Shown here: positions 1 to 7,726 of the stretch, one piece after another
Layout of the letters: the number at the start of each line of letters is the position of its first letter
How positions within the stretch are numbered: the stretch's first letter is position 1
Source of the DNA: Bifidobacteriaceae bacterium
GTDB taxonomy: Bacteria; Actinomycetota; Actinomycetes; Actinomycetales; WQXJ01
DNA: 54,423 bases
Direction: 5' to 3'
Assembly: GCA_031268215.1 (NCBI GenBank)
Contig: JAIRXP010000119.1
Span: 1 to 54,423, forward strand
The notes under the pieces: generated by a model
Seen by the model: the letters and a program-made list of their open reading frames with translations, nothing else
Databases searched by the model: none
Told to the model about the DNA's origin: nothing
Position numbers and translations under genes: made by a program

Positions 1-1
1 G

Positions 2-118
2 GGCTAGAGCCGGCGTTCTGACACCGCCCCGCACGTCCCGGGCCACAACTCATTTCGCGGTCATTTTATGTGAGGCACGCACTTAGTCTTCGCGGACATC
101 TTGACATGAGGCAAGACG
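2..118 (+). repeat. Terminal inverted repeat, left copy (117 bp)
   Basis: Positions 2-118 are identical over 117 bp to the reverse complement of 54307-54423. Identity ends sharply at 118/54307. Each copy holds two related motifs, ATGTCCGCGAA and ATGACCGCGAA when read in the right-end orientation. Such multiple terminal motifs recall the ends of IS21-type elements, but I see no transposase, so this is a guess. The likeliest reading is that the contig stops inside two oppositely oriented copies of one repeated element. Confidence 0.9.
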
Positions 119-454
119 CGCGCTGGGCCCAGGCGTCGTCAAGCCCACGCCGATCTGGCTCCACGCCAGGCCGTGGTGCCCGCTCTTCGGCGTTGTCGCC
201 AAGGCTGGCGGCCAGGACTTGGGCCCTGGCCGGGGTAGCCGCCGCCGGGAGGAGGGCTGGAAACAAGGTGTTGACGCGGCCTTGCGGAAAGGGTCAACCC
301 AGGCGGCCCGAATGGGCCTGAAGTATGCATGGCCTGTTACCAGCGCAAACGCGCCAAGAAGGGTCTAGGGCGAATCGGTGCAGGGCGAGCGCAGGCCCCA
401 AGTGTGCGCGGGGCCCGCAAAATGCCCTGTCAGGAGGCCCAAATCCGGGATAGG
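119..454. other. Unassigned stretch left of the CRISPR-like array
   Basis: No protein family is recognisable in any frame of these 336 bases. The open frames crossing it have no plausible Shine-Dalgarno site and read through into the CRISPR-like repeats. It is GC-rich and shows no obvious AT-rich CRISPR leader. If the array is transcribed left to right its leader should lie here, but I cannot identify one. Confidence 0.5.
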
Positions 455-625
455 GTGAGAAACCAGCTACTCCAGTTGCGGGGATTTATACTCAATGACA
501 ACAACTCGCTTGGGGCCAACCATGTGAGAAGCCAGCTACTCCAGTTGCGGGGATTTATACCTTGCGTGTCGATCTGCTCTCTGATGTCCTCAGGTGAGAA
601 ACCAGCTACTCCAGTTGCGGGGATT
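455..625. CRISPR. Short CRISPR-like array: 3 repeats, 2 spacers, no cas genes
   Basis: Repeats lie at 455-491, 524-560 and 594-625. The unit is 37 bp, starting GTGAGAAACCAGC and ending GCGGGGATTTATAC. Repeat 2 differs from repeat 1 by one base (A to G at its eighth position), and repeat 3 loses identity after 32 bp, as a trailing terminal repeat often does. Spacers are 492-523 (32 bp) and 561-593 (33 bp) and are unrelated to each other. Within the repeat, CAGCT and AGTTG can pair as a 5-bp stem with one G-U around ACTCC. No cas gene lies anywhere in the window, so the subtype cannot be assigned and any effector must be elsewhere. The regular 69-70 bp period and unrelated spacers argue for CRISPR rather than iterons. 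Confidence 0.75.
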
Positions 626-636
626 GACGGTATATA

Positions 637-666
637 GGGGAGGCGATGCCAGTGCGTCGCCTCCCC
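637..666. terminator. Strong 10-bp hairpin after the CRISPR-like array
   Basis: GGGGAGGCGA (637-646) and TCGCCTCCCC (657-666) form a perfect 10-bp stem with a 10-base loop, 11 bp past the last repeat. There is no T-tract. It could end the array transcript or insulate sodA; it could also be a boundary structure. Confidence 0.5.
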
Positions 667-785
667 GGCCCGGGCACTCCAAGCGCGCCTGGCCACTCCC
701 AGGGCGGGCACAGGCGAATTGGCTTACGGCCACTCACAATGCGATGATTGTCTAGCACACAGCAACGACGATTGGAAGAGGACTA

Positions 786-1403
786 ATGGCTCTCTACACA
801 CTGCCCGACCTGCCTTACGACTACTCCGCCCTGGAGCCGCACATCTCCGGCCGCATCATGGAACTGCACCACGACAAGCATCACGCCGCCTACGTCGCCG
901 GACTGAACACTGCCCTCGACCAACTAGCGGAAGCCCGCGACGCCTCAAACTACGCGGTGCTGCCAAAGCTCGAAAAGGACCTAGCATTCAACCTGGCCGG
1001 GCACATCAACCACTCGGTCTTCTGGAAGAACCTGACACCCGATTCCGGGCTCGTTCCCGGCGGCGACCTGGCGGATCAAATCCAAGCCGAGTTCGGATCG
1101 TTCGAGGCTTTCAAGTCCCAGTTCTCCGCCGCCGCAGCATCCATCCAAGGTTCCGGCTGGGCCATGGCGACCTGGGAGCCGCTGGCCGGCAGGCTGCTAA
1201 TCAACCAGGTCTACGACCACCAGGCCAATCTTTCCGCCGGCCTGATCCCGCTGCTCGTCCTGGACATGTGGGAGCACGCCTTCTATCTGGATTACCTCAA
1301 CGTCAAGGCCGATTACATCAATGCCTTCTGGGCCATTGTCAACTGGAATGACGTGGGCAACCGCCTCGCCGCGGCCAAGAGCCAGACTCTTGGCCTGATC
1401 TAG
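786..1403 (+). CDS. sodA: Superoxide dismutase, Fe/Mn family
   Basis: This 205-residue cytosolic enzyme dismutates superoxide to oxygen and peroxide. It starts with [19 protein letters not shown], the standard family opening. The four metal ligands are visible: His28 in HHDKHH, the His of NHSVFW, and Asp and His in [12 protein letters not shown]. The VYDHQ segment resembles mycobacterial SodA, which uses iron, but metal choice cannot be read from sequence. The ATG is preceded by GGAAGAGGA, a usable Shine-Dalgarno site. The length is normal. The gene is probably monocistronic: the upstream neighbour is the CRISPR-like array and the downstream gene erpA converges with only 18 bp between stops. 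Confidence 0.97.
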   Translation: MALYTLPDLPYDYSALEPHISGRIMELHHDKHHAAYVAGLNTALDQLAEARDASNYAVLPKLEKDLAFNLAGHINHSVFWKNLTPDSGLVPGGDLADQIQAEFGSFEAFKSQFSAAAASIQGSGWAMATWEPLAGRLLINQVYDHQANLSAGLIPLLVLDMWEHAFYLDYLNVKADYINAFWAIVNWNDVGNRLAAAKSQTLGLI

Positions 1404-1421
1404 GGTTCCTCGCCCGTTCGT

Positions 1422-1772
1422 TCAGCAGAAAGAGTTGCCGCAGGCGCAGCCCCGCGTCGCATTGGGGTTGTCGATTGAGAAACCTTGCGAGGAGATTGAG
1501 TCTTCAAAACTGATGACGGCGCCGTCCACCAGCGGAGCTGATAACTGATCTACCACCAGCGGTACCTCGTCGAACATGACGATCGCGTCGCCTTCCATCA
1601 GCGTGTCGTCGAATCCCAGGTCGTATTGCATCCCAGCGCACCCGCCGGGCTCAACAGCTAGGCGCAAGCGCAAATCTGGCTTGGCTTCCTTACACAGCAA
1701 CTCTTTGACCTTGGCGGCCGCGGCCGGGGTCAGCTGAACACCGTGGGTCTTCTCCGTAGCGGCGGTTGTCAT
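1422..1772 (-). CDS. erpA: Iron-sulfur cluster insertion protein, HesB/IscA/ErpA family
   Basis: A 116-residue A-type carrier that receives Fe-S clusters and passes them to target apoproteins. The three conserved cysteines are present: one in GGCAGMQY and two in the C-terminal CACGNSFC. An upstream in-frame ATG at 1796 exists, but the ATG at 1772 follows GGAGG at a normal distance (GGAGG lies inside the longer frame), and the protein then starts MTTAATEKTHGVQLT, as relatives do. It is the usual single A-type carrier of actinobacteria, next to glutamine and respiratory genes in many genomes; here it stands alone between sodA and a hydrolase. Confidence 0.93.
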   Translation of the reverse strand: MTTAATEKTHGVQLTPAAAAKVKELLCKEAKPDLRLRLAVEPGGCAGMQYDLGFDDTLMEGDAIVMFDEVPLVVDQLSAPLVDGAVISFEDSISSQGFSIDNPNATRGCACGNSFC

Positions 1773-1814
1773 GATTGAGGTCCTCCATTCACTCAACGGT
1801 TTCTGAGGCCAACC

Positions 1815-2528
1815 TTACCTGGTGCGCAGATGGCGTGCCAGAAATTCCGCTGCTAGCTCTCCCGCCACCCGCGGAGCCCGGACGGGCAGATTGTGTCCCT
1901 GTCGAGCTATCTCCACCCATTCAGCTCCCGGCACCAGGCGAGCGGTGCGCTGCGATTCCTGCCGCGGCACCACATCGTGGGCTCCCACCATGATCAGAGT
2001 TGGCACCCGGACGGACTCGAGTTGTGCCTTGGTGTGATTGGGTTGGCCCACCATCAGACCCCACACGGCGGCCCGGCGCCGGGCCGCCGCAGAGAACAGT
2101 CCGGCCAGCCGCATTCCCCAGTAGCCAGCCACAATGGCCGCATTGGTCATTGGCCTCAGCGCGCCTTGGGTGGTGTTTCCGCCCATCAGGACTTGGGCCG
2201 CCACCAGGTCGGGCCGATGTATCGCCAATTCCATGCCGATGTTGGCTCCGTCAGAAAAGCCAATCAGGCCAAACTGCCCTTCATGGCGGTAACGGTGACG
2301 GTATTCACACAATGCGTGGGCGCAGTCAATGGCCAGGCGAGGGATGGTCATGGGGGCGGTGCCCATGGGCGTGGCCCCATGTCCCCGCGAATCCAAGGCG
2401 ATTGTTGTGAAGCCACACAGGTAGGGCAGCATCCGGTCAAATATTGAGGAGTCCTCCGAATTCCCGTGCAACAGGACGACGGGCGGACCGGCCCCCTCCA
2501 CCAGCGCACTCAGCTCTCCCAAAGTCAT
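1815..2528 (-). CDS. Alpha/beta hydrolase
   Basis: A 237-residue alpha/beta-hydrolase-fold protein of unknown substrate. Visible features are the oxyanion-side HG in VVLLHGNSED, the nucleophile elbow GFSDG, the acid in AHDVVP and the catalytic His in GHNLPV. The ATG at 2528 overlaps the TGA of the upstream M20 peptidase (ATGA), so the two are co-transcribed and probably translationally coupled. A start at 2552 is open but would only add nine non-conserved residues. The pairing with a dipeptidase may reflect peptide or ester scavenging, but this is a guess from position. Confidence 0.85.
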   Translation of the reverse strand: MTLGELSALVEGAGPPVVLLHGNSEDSSIFDRMLPYLCGFTTIALDSRGHGATPMGTAPMTIPRLAIDCAHALCEYRHRYRHEGQFGLIGFSDGANIGMELAIHRPDLVAAQVLMGGNTTQGALRPMTNAAIVAGYWGMRLAGLFSAAARRRAAVWGLMVGQPNHTKAQLESVRVPTLIMVGAHDVVPRQESQRTARLVPGAEWVEIARQGHNLPVRAPRVAGELAAEFLARHLRTR

Positions 2529-3928
2529 GATTCGGCCCGGTCCTGACGCCAATACTCGAGGAACAGTGCCTCCGCGACTATCGCCTTGCGAAGCATGTCC
2601 AAGCTGACCGATTCGTTCCCGGCGTGAGCCCGCGAACTGGGATCCTCGACTCCTGTCAGAAGCACTTCAATGCCGGGGAAAACGGCCGCCAGTTCAGCGG
2701 CCAAGGGGATTGATCCGCCCTGGCCCTGGAACACCACCGGCCGGCCAAAGGCTTCGCTGAGCGCGCGGGTCGCGGCTATATAGGCGGGTCCAGATGTATC
2801 CGCCTTGAAGCCAGCTCCGTTGGGACCAGCCTGAACGGTCAATTCAGCGCCGAATCCGACATGCTCCAGCAGGTGGCGCGTCAGCGCCGCTTGAGCATGG
2901 GTCGGGTCCATCCCCGACGGTACCCGCAAAGATAGGCGTACCCGTGCGACCGGCTGAATGATGTTCGAGGATTCAGCCACGCTGGCCGAATCAAAGCCGA
3001 TCAGGGAGATCGCCGGCGCCCACCACAGCCGGTCCGCCAATGATCCCCGGCCGGCCAGCCTGAGCCCGGCCACCGCACCGGCCCGCTGCCGGAAGTCCGC
3101 CTCCGGCACCTCGGGAACCTCTGCCGCATCCGGTGCCCCTGGCACATCAAGCACCCCCGGTGCGCCCGGTGCCAACACCGGCGGCACCGGCTCCAGCCCC
3201 GCCACGGCGACGGCACCGTCATCATCATGGAGCGTGGCGATCAATCTGGCCAGAAGCACCGGCGCGTCCAACAACGGGCCACCAAACACGCCCGAGTGAA
3301 CGGCGCGGTCAGCTATCCGTAACGTCACGGTGACCTCCGTCAGGCCCCGCAGCGAACTGGTCAACGCCGGAACATCCACCGAAGCGTTCTCGCTGTCCGC
3401 GATCACCACCACATCCGCCGCTAACCGCTCCCGGTAGCGCCGCAACAACTCCCCGAAGGTGGGCGACCCAGATTCTTCCTCCCCCTCAATGAAGAAGCGC
3501 ACATTGACGCCCAAGTCCTCGCCCAAGAGCCGAATGGCTGCCAGGTGCAGGGCCACCCCGGCGCCGTCGTCGGCGGCTCCCCGCCCATAGAGCCGGCCAT
3601 CTTTGATGGACGGCTCCCAAGGATCGCCAGACCAATCGTCCGCGACTGGCTGAACGTCGTGGTGGGCGTAAAGGAGAACCGTTGGGGCGGCATCGGACAG
3701 CCAAATCTGGCCAATCACGGCCGGTCCACCACCGGCCTCCACAATCTCCGCGTCCCGGGCACCAACGTCATACAACAGTTGGGCTACCCGCGAGGCGGAT
3801 TCCCACAGCGCCCCGGGCGGCGCCGATCCGCCCGCGTAGGAAGGGATCCTGACCAGCGATTCCAGGATGCGGATAGTGTCCGGGAACTGGGCCTCGGCGC
3901 CGCGCGCCAGCGGGGGCAGGCTAATCAT
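2525..3928 (-). CDS. M20 family dipeptidase / metallopeptidase
   Basis: A 467-residue zinc peptidase of the M20 family (ArgE/DapE/CPG2-like, peptidase subgroup). The first metal motif is YAHHDVQP, the second is GRGAADDGAG with the bridging Asp, and the catalytic Glu pair is IEGEEESGS. The lid/dimerisation domain (VHSGVFGG) holds an unusual Pro/Ala/Val-rich loop of about 40 residues. The C-terminal metal His is in SRAHAGNES. The frame is open for 81 more codons upstream, but those residues overlap the divergent DUF3043 gene and are not conserved. The ATG at 3928 has TACGGT 6 nt upstream and no spaced Shine-Dalgarno site, so it is probably leaderless. Cytosolic role in peptide turnover is inferred. 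Confidence 0.9.
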   Translation of the reverse strand: MISLPPLARGAEAQFPDTIRILESLVRIPSYAGGSAPPGALWESASRVAQLLYDVGARDAEIVEAGGGPAVIGQIWLSDAAPTVLLYAHHDVQPVADDWSGDPWEPSIKDGRLYGRGAADDGAGVALHLAAIRLLGEDLGVNVRFFIEGEEESGSPTFGELLRRYRERLAADVVVIADSENASVDVPALTSSLRGLTEVTVTLRIADRAVHSGVFGGPLLDAPVLLARLIATLHDDDGAVAVAGLEPVPPVLAPGAPGVLDVPGAPDAAEVPEVPEADFRQRAGAVAGLRLAGRGSLADRLWWAPAISLIGFDSASVAESSNIIQPVARVRLSLRVPSGMDPTHAQAALTRHLLEHVGFGAELTVQAGPNGAGFKADTSGPAYIAATRALSEAFGRPVVFQGQGGSIPLAAELAAVFPGIEVLLTGVEDPSSRAHAGNESVSLDMLRKAIVAEALFLEYWRQDRAES

Positions 3929-3934
3929 CCTCCA

Positions 3935-3940
3935 ACCGTA
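3935..3940 (-). promoter_or_regulatory. -10 box of leaderless M20 peptidase gene
   Basis: TACGGT on the minus strand ends 6 nt before the ATG at 3928, the spacing expected when transcription starts at the start codon. Confidence 0.55.
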
Positions 3941-3946
3941 ACCCCA

Positions 3947-3952
3947 TAGACT
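3947..3952 (+). promoter_or_regulatory. -10 box of leaderless DUF3043 gene
   Basis: TAGACT ends 7 nt before the GTG at 3960. It lies back to back with the -10 box of the divergent M20 gene; the whole divergent gap is 31 bp. Confidence 0.6.
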
Positions 3953-3959
3953 GGAAGGT

Positions 3960-4553
3960 GTGTTAGGCAAGTCCAATAAGACCGCAACAAAATCACCTCC
4001 GGCCAAGGCGGGCGGCAAGGGCCGCCCTACTCCCAGCCGCAAAGAGGCCGAGGCCGCGCACAAACGGCCGCTGGGGGGTGCCGGTGTGAAGGGCAAGGCC
4101 GCGACACCCCTAACCAAGGAGCAGCAACGAGCAGAACGCGAGAAGGCTCGCGAGCGGTTTGACTTGGCCATGAAGCATGGCGATGAGCGTTACATGCCTG
4201 CCAGGGACAAGGGCCCAGTGCGACGTTGGACCCGCGACTACATAGACTCCAGGCGGTCGGTGGGCCAGTACATGGTAGGACTGGCGATTGGGTCGCTGCT
4301 CCTGCTGATGGTGCTGATGCAGGTATCCCCGCTAACTGCCACGCTGGTCATGCTGTTGATGTACGTCATCTTGATCGCTGTGGTCCTGGACGCCGTCTTC
4401 CGGGGCATAAAGCTCAAGAAGGCGCTGATCGCCAAGTTCGGCGAATCCTCGCTGCCCCGGGGCTCGGTTTGGTACGGCGTCAACCGGTCGCTCCAGATGC
4501 GTCGAAGCCGGATGCCCAACCCCCAGGTCGCTTACGGCGAACGCCCGTCCTGA
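3960..4553 (+). CDS. DUF3043 membrane protein
   Basis: A 197-residue protein of the actinobacterial DUF3043 family; function unknown. The basic, Lys/Pro-rich N-terminus (about 60 residues) precedes the family signature GDERYMPARDKGPVRR and RDYIDSRRSVGQ. Two hydrophobic segments follow (about residues 103-120 and 124-143), then the basic tail with RRSRMPNPQV. The GTG start gives MLGKSNK, matching the usual MFGRSK-type opening. It probably sits in the inner membrane with both tails inside. It is divergent from the M20 gene and convergent with pyrD. Confidence 0.85.
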   Translation: MLGKSNKTATKSPPAKAGGKGRPTPSRKEAEAAHKRPLGGAGVKGKAATPLTKEQQRAEREKARERFDLAMKHGDERYMPARDKGPVRRWTRDYIDSRRSVGQYMVGLAIGSLLLLMVLMQVSPLTATLVMLLMYVILIAVVLDAVFRGIKLKKALIAKFGESSLPRGSVWYGVNRSLQMRRSRMPNPQVAYGERPS

Positions 4554-4569
4554 CCCGGTTACGCGGGCA

Positions 4570-5676
4570 CTAATCCTCTTCGAGACCGTCCCCGGAGCCC
4601 TTCGCCGGCGGCGCGGCTGACTCGATAGCCCCGGCGCGTGTTGCTCCCAGGGCCACCACCCGGCGCTGAACGCGGCCAACCCAACCGGGTCCCTCGTAGA
4701 TGAAGGCCGTATATGCCTGGACGGCATCGGCGCCGGCCGCTAGGTAGTCCGCGACATCCTCCGGGCCAGTCACTCCACCAACACCAATCACCGTCCGGTC
4801 AGGACCCAGCCGTGAACGCAGGCGGCGGACCACTTCCAGGCCCCGCGCCCGGAGCGGCGGCCCGGACACCCCGCCCTCCCCCAGGTCGTGGCGAATTGTG
4901 GTGTTGACCGCTACGACGCCATCCAAGCCCAGCTCCTCGGCCAGGCCAGCCACCGAATCAATGTCCTCGTCAGACAAGTCTGGGGCGATCTTCACCAGCA
5001 GTGGCACCCGGCCCGAGCGGCCGGACCGGACCAGCGATTCATCGGCGCCGGCCCTAGCGGCCAGCAAGATTGGCCGCAACGCGGTGACGGCCTGAAGGTC
5101 CCGCAGGCCGGGGGTATTGGGTGAGGAAACGTTCACCACCAGGTAGTCGGCGTACCTGGCCAGCCGCCGGGCCGAAACGAAATAATCCTGGGCGGCGTCC
5201 TTGGAACTGGTCACCTTTGACTTGCCAATGTTCACACCAATCACGTAGTCCCAACCGCCTTTGGAGTCCCTCAGCCCGCGTAGCCGGCGAGCCACGGCCG
5301 TTGAGCCGGCGTTGTTGAAACCCATGGCATTGCGCAAAGCGCGTTCCTCCAGCAAACGCCAGATCCGGGGCCGGGCGTTCCCCGGCTGGGGGAAACGGGT
5401 GACGGTCCCAACCTCGATGAACGCGAACCCGAGCGCAGCCAGTCCCTTGACCGCTTTGGCCTCCTTGTCAAACCCGGCCGCCAGCCCCAAGGGCCCGGTC
5501 ACGGTCCGGCCCAGCAGACGGGCCGGAGTGCCTTGCCCGCCCGCTGCCATGAACTGGTACACCAAACGCCGGGCCGGAGAAAACTCCCCCATCCAGGTGA
5601 TCCACCGCAGCGCCATGAGGTGCGCCCGCTCTGGATCCAGCCGTCGGAAGAAGACGTTGAAGAACAGTCGGTACAC
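4570..5676 (-). CDS. pyrD: Dihydroorotate dehydrogenase (quinone), class 2
   Basis: A 368-residue FMN enzyme that oxidises dihydroorotate to orotate in pyrimidine synthesis, passing electrons to quinone. The N-terminal amphipathic helix YRLFFNVFFRRLDPERAH is the membrane-binding part that marks class 2. FMN and substrate motifs include GLAAGFDKEAKAV, NRMGFNN-like NAMGFNNAGS, VNVSSPNTPGLR with the catalytic Ser, KIAPDLSDED and IGVGGV. The GTG at 5676 is preferred over ATG 5703 because it gives the family opening (M-Y-R-L-F-F) and has TAACGT 8 nt upstream. It is divergent from pepA; the ATG option would leave only 6 bp between the two start codons. Confidence 0.95.
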   Translation of the reverse strand: MYRLFFNVFFRRLDPERAHLMALRWITWMGEFSPARRLVYQFMAAGGQGTPARLLGRTVTGPLGLAAGFDKEAKAVKGLAALGFAFIEVGTVTRFPQPGNARPRIWRLLEERALRNAMGFNNAGSTAVARRLRGLRDSKGGWDYVIGVNIGKSKVTSSKDAAQDYFVSARRLARYADYLVVNVSSPNTPGLRDLQAVTALRPILLAARAGADESLVRSGRSGRVPLLVKIAPDLSDEDIDSVAGLAEELGLDGVVAVNTTIRHDLGEGGVSGPPLRARGLEVVRRLRSRLGPDRTVIGVGGVTGPEDVADYLAAGADAVQAYTAFIYEGPGWVGRVQRRVVALGATRAGAIESAAPPAKGSGDGLEED

Positions 5677-5684
5677 GGTCTTCC

Positions 5685-5690
5685 ACGTTA
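5685..5690 (-). promoter_or_regulatory. -10 box of pyrD
   Basis: TAACGT on the minus strand ends 8 nt before the GTG at 5676. It overlaps the region that drives pepA in the other direction. Confidence 0.45.
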
Positions 5691-5697
5691 CCTGGCA

Positions 5698-5703
5698 TAA
5701 CAT
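5698..5703 (+). promoter_or_regulatory. -10 box of leaderless pepA
   Basis: TAACAT ends 6 nt before the pepA ATG at 5710; no Shine-Dalgarno site is present. Confidence 0.55.
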
Positions 5704-5709
5704 GGCCAG

Positions 5710-7155
5710 ATGACCAACTTGACTCTCGTCGCCGCCGGTATCAGGGAGCTTGACGCACCCGTTGTTCTGACCGCCGCCCACCCCGGGGGCGGCGTGCCGG
5801 GTTTAGTTAGCCCCGCCGCCCTGGCCAGCCTGGGCTTTAGCGGCAAGGAAGGCGAAGTTGTCCGGATCGCCGCCAGCGCTGTCAAGGGCACTCTGAAGGC
5901 TCCCGTTCTGGCCGTGACTGGCCTGGCCAAGACTCGCCAGCCGGAGTCGCTACGCCGGGCGGTTGGAGCAGCGTTGCGCCAGCTCGGGGACGTTCCCAAG
6001 GTCGGCTTGGCGTTCGCCACAGCGCCCGGCCATCCGCCCGTAACCGCGGATCCCGCTTACCTGACAGCTATCGCTGAGGGCGCTTCGCTAGGGGCCGCCG
6101 ATGCCGCCGAGCTAGTCTTGGGCCTGCCTGGACTGTCTGGCCCGGCAGCTAAGGAGGCCGGCCGCTGGCTGGCCCGGGCCGCGGCGGTGACCGCGGCCGT
6201 CAAACTGGCCCGGCGGTTGACCAACGAGCCACCTAGCCGGCTTTACCCTCAGACTTTCGCTGAAGAAGCGGCCCAGGCACTCAAAGGTAGTGCGGTCCGG
6301 ATCAAAGTTCTGGATGAACAACAGCTTGCCCGCGACGGCTATGGCGGGATTGTGGCCGTTGGCCAAGGGTCCGTTCACCCTCCCCGGCTGGTCCAGCTAA
6401 CCTATTCGCCGCTGCGGGCCAAGCAACACGTGGCGTTGGTCGGCAAAGGCATCACCTTCGATTCCGGCGGCTTGTCGCTGAAGTCCCGCACCGGGATGGT
6501 CAACATGAAGAGCGACATGGCTGGGGCGGCGGCGGTGCTGGGAGCGGTGCGGGCGGCATCGGACCTCAAATTGTCAGTCAAGCTGACCGCCTACCTGTGT
6601 TTGGCGGAGAACCTGCCGTCCGGCGCGGCCACCCGGCCGGGCGACGTGGTCCTGACCAAAGATGGCCACGCCGTTGAGGTCACCAACACTGACGCGGAAG
6701 GGCGGCTGGTCCTGGCGGATGGGATCGCTGCTGCCCGGGCGGCCCGGCCCGGCTGCGTAATCGACTTGGCGACCTTGACTGGAGCCCAAGTTGTAGCGCT
6801 GGGAAACCGGATCGCTGGTGTCATGGGAAGCGAAGAGGTGCGGGACGGCCTGGTAGCGGCGGCGGAGGCGGCGGGGGAAGGCGCCTGGGCCATGCCCCTG
6901 CCGGATTACTTGATGGAGGTCTTCAAGTCCGAGGTGGCGGACTTCACCAACGCCAATCTCACCGATAGCGCCGGCGGGATGCTCAGCGCCGGGCTGTTCC
7001 TGCGCCAATTCGCCGGTGAGGTCCCGTGGGCCCATATTGACTGCGCGGGACCGGCTTTCAACTCCGGCGAACCGTTCGGTTACACGCCCAAAGGCGGTAC
7101 CGGTTATGGCGTCCGGCTGCTGGTCAAGTACCTGGAGGATCTTTCGGCTGGCTAG
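5710..7155 (+). CDS. pepA: Leucyl aminopeptidase, M17 family
   Basis: A 481-residue cytosolic two-metal aminopeptidase that removes N-terminal residues from peptides. The C-terminal catalytic domain shows the metal and catalytic motifs VGKGITFDSGGLSLK, MKSDMAGAAAVLG and the family signature NTDAEGRLVLADG. The N-terminal domain is the divergent M17 type. The length is typical. The ATG at 5710 gives MTNLTLVAAG, like relatives, and looks leaderless. It is followed by a convergent small gene. Some M17 proteins also bind DNA; nothing here shows that. Confidence 0.95.
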   Translation: MTNLTLVAAGIRELDAPVVLTAAHPGGGVPGLVSPAALASLGFSGKEGEVVRIAASAVKGTLKAPVLAVTGLAKTRQPESLRRAVGAALRQLGDVPKVGLAFATAPGHPPVTADPAYLTAIAEGASLGAADAAELVLGLPGLSGPAAKEAGRWLARAAAVTAAVKLARRLTNEPPSRLYPQTFAEEAAQALKGSAVRIKVLDEQQLARDGYGGIVAVGQGSVHPPRLVQLTYSPLRAKQHVALVGKGITFDSGGLSLKSRTGMVNMKSDMAGAAAVLGAVRAASDLKLSVKLTAYLCLAENLPSGAATRPGDVVLTKDGHAVEVTNTDAEGRLVLADGIAAARAARPGCVIDLATLTGAQVVALGNRIAGVMGSEEVRDGLVAAAEAAGEGAWAMPLPDYLMEVFKSEVADFTNANLTDSAGGMLSAGLFLRQFAGEVPWAHIDCAGPAFNSGEPFGYTPKGGTGYGVRLLVKYLEDLSAG

Positions 7156-7167
7156 CCGGGGGCGCCG

Positions 7168-7536
7168 CTAAGCGGAGCCCGGTTCTTTGGGAGCGCGGCG
7201 GGCCTCACGCTGGGCGGCCTTCTGTGCGGCGTTCCAATCCCGCATGCGTTGCGGGTAGCCGGTGAAATTGACGTCATAGACCGGAATCCCCAGCGAAATG
7301 GCCACCGAACGGGCGGTGGCAGCATCCGGCACTTTGCGCCTGGTCCATTCACCGGTCGTGGCGACCAACAGCAAAGTGGTCTGGATTTGCGAATTTGGTG
7401 GCTCGATATACGCCTCCACGCCAACCCGCGAATAGACGAATGAACGCAGATGCTCCAGCGTCTCGCGCTTCGCGTCGCCAGTGTCTGAGGCGGCCGTTCC
7501 AGGCCGCTTCCGCTTGCCGAATGGGCGCCAACTCAC
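7168..7536 (-). CDS. Conserved actinobacterial hypothetical protein
   Basis: A 122-residue soluble protein with no named function. The core VGVEAYIEPP, TLLLVATTGEWTRRKVPD and GIPVYDVNFTGYPQRMRD is strongly conserved in actinobacteria as far as I recognise it; databases often carry it under an unsupported oxidoreductase label. I see no cofactor motif. The C-terminus is basic and helical. The GTG start has TAGGCT 7 nt upstream and no Shine-Dalgarno site. It converges with pepA (12 bp between the genes) and is divergent from lpd. Confidence 0.8.
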   Translation of the reverse strand: MSWRPFGKRKRPGTAASDTGDAKRETLEHLRSFVYSRVGVEAYIEPPNSQIQTTLLLVATTGEWTRRKVPDAATARSVAISLGIPVYDVNFTGYPQRMRDWNAAQKAAQREARRAPKEPGSA

Positions 7537-7543
7537 ATGCGGA

Positions 7544-7549
7544 AGCCTA
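7544..7549 (-). promoter_or_regulatory. -10 box of leaderless hypothetical gene
   Basis: TAGGCT on the minus strand ends 7 nt before the GTG at 7536. Confidence 0.55.
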
Positions 7550-7726
7550 GCCGAATCGGGCGACCGGCGGCGCTCGTGCTGGCAGCACCGGAACTCTAGG
7601 CGGCCCCCGGCCAGCGCGGGGTGACCGGGCGTAGGCAGAAATCATGTCAAAATTGTTAGGGGGATCGCCTCCCCGCTCCCCAGGGAGCGTAACCTCTGCC
7701 GGAGATCCTAGGAAGGTTCCATAACA

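Noticed and set aside
455..625. Plasmid-type iterons instead of CRISPR
   Set aside because: No replication initiator gene is near, and the units are long (37 bp) with unrelated 32-33 bp gaps, which fits CRISPR better.
329..711. Open frames across the CRISPR-like repeats on both strands, with repeated LLQLRGFI or NPRNWSSW peptides
   Set aside because: They are translations of the DNA repeats. They have no ribosome site and no family match.
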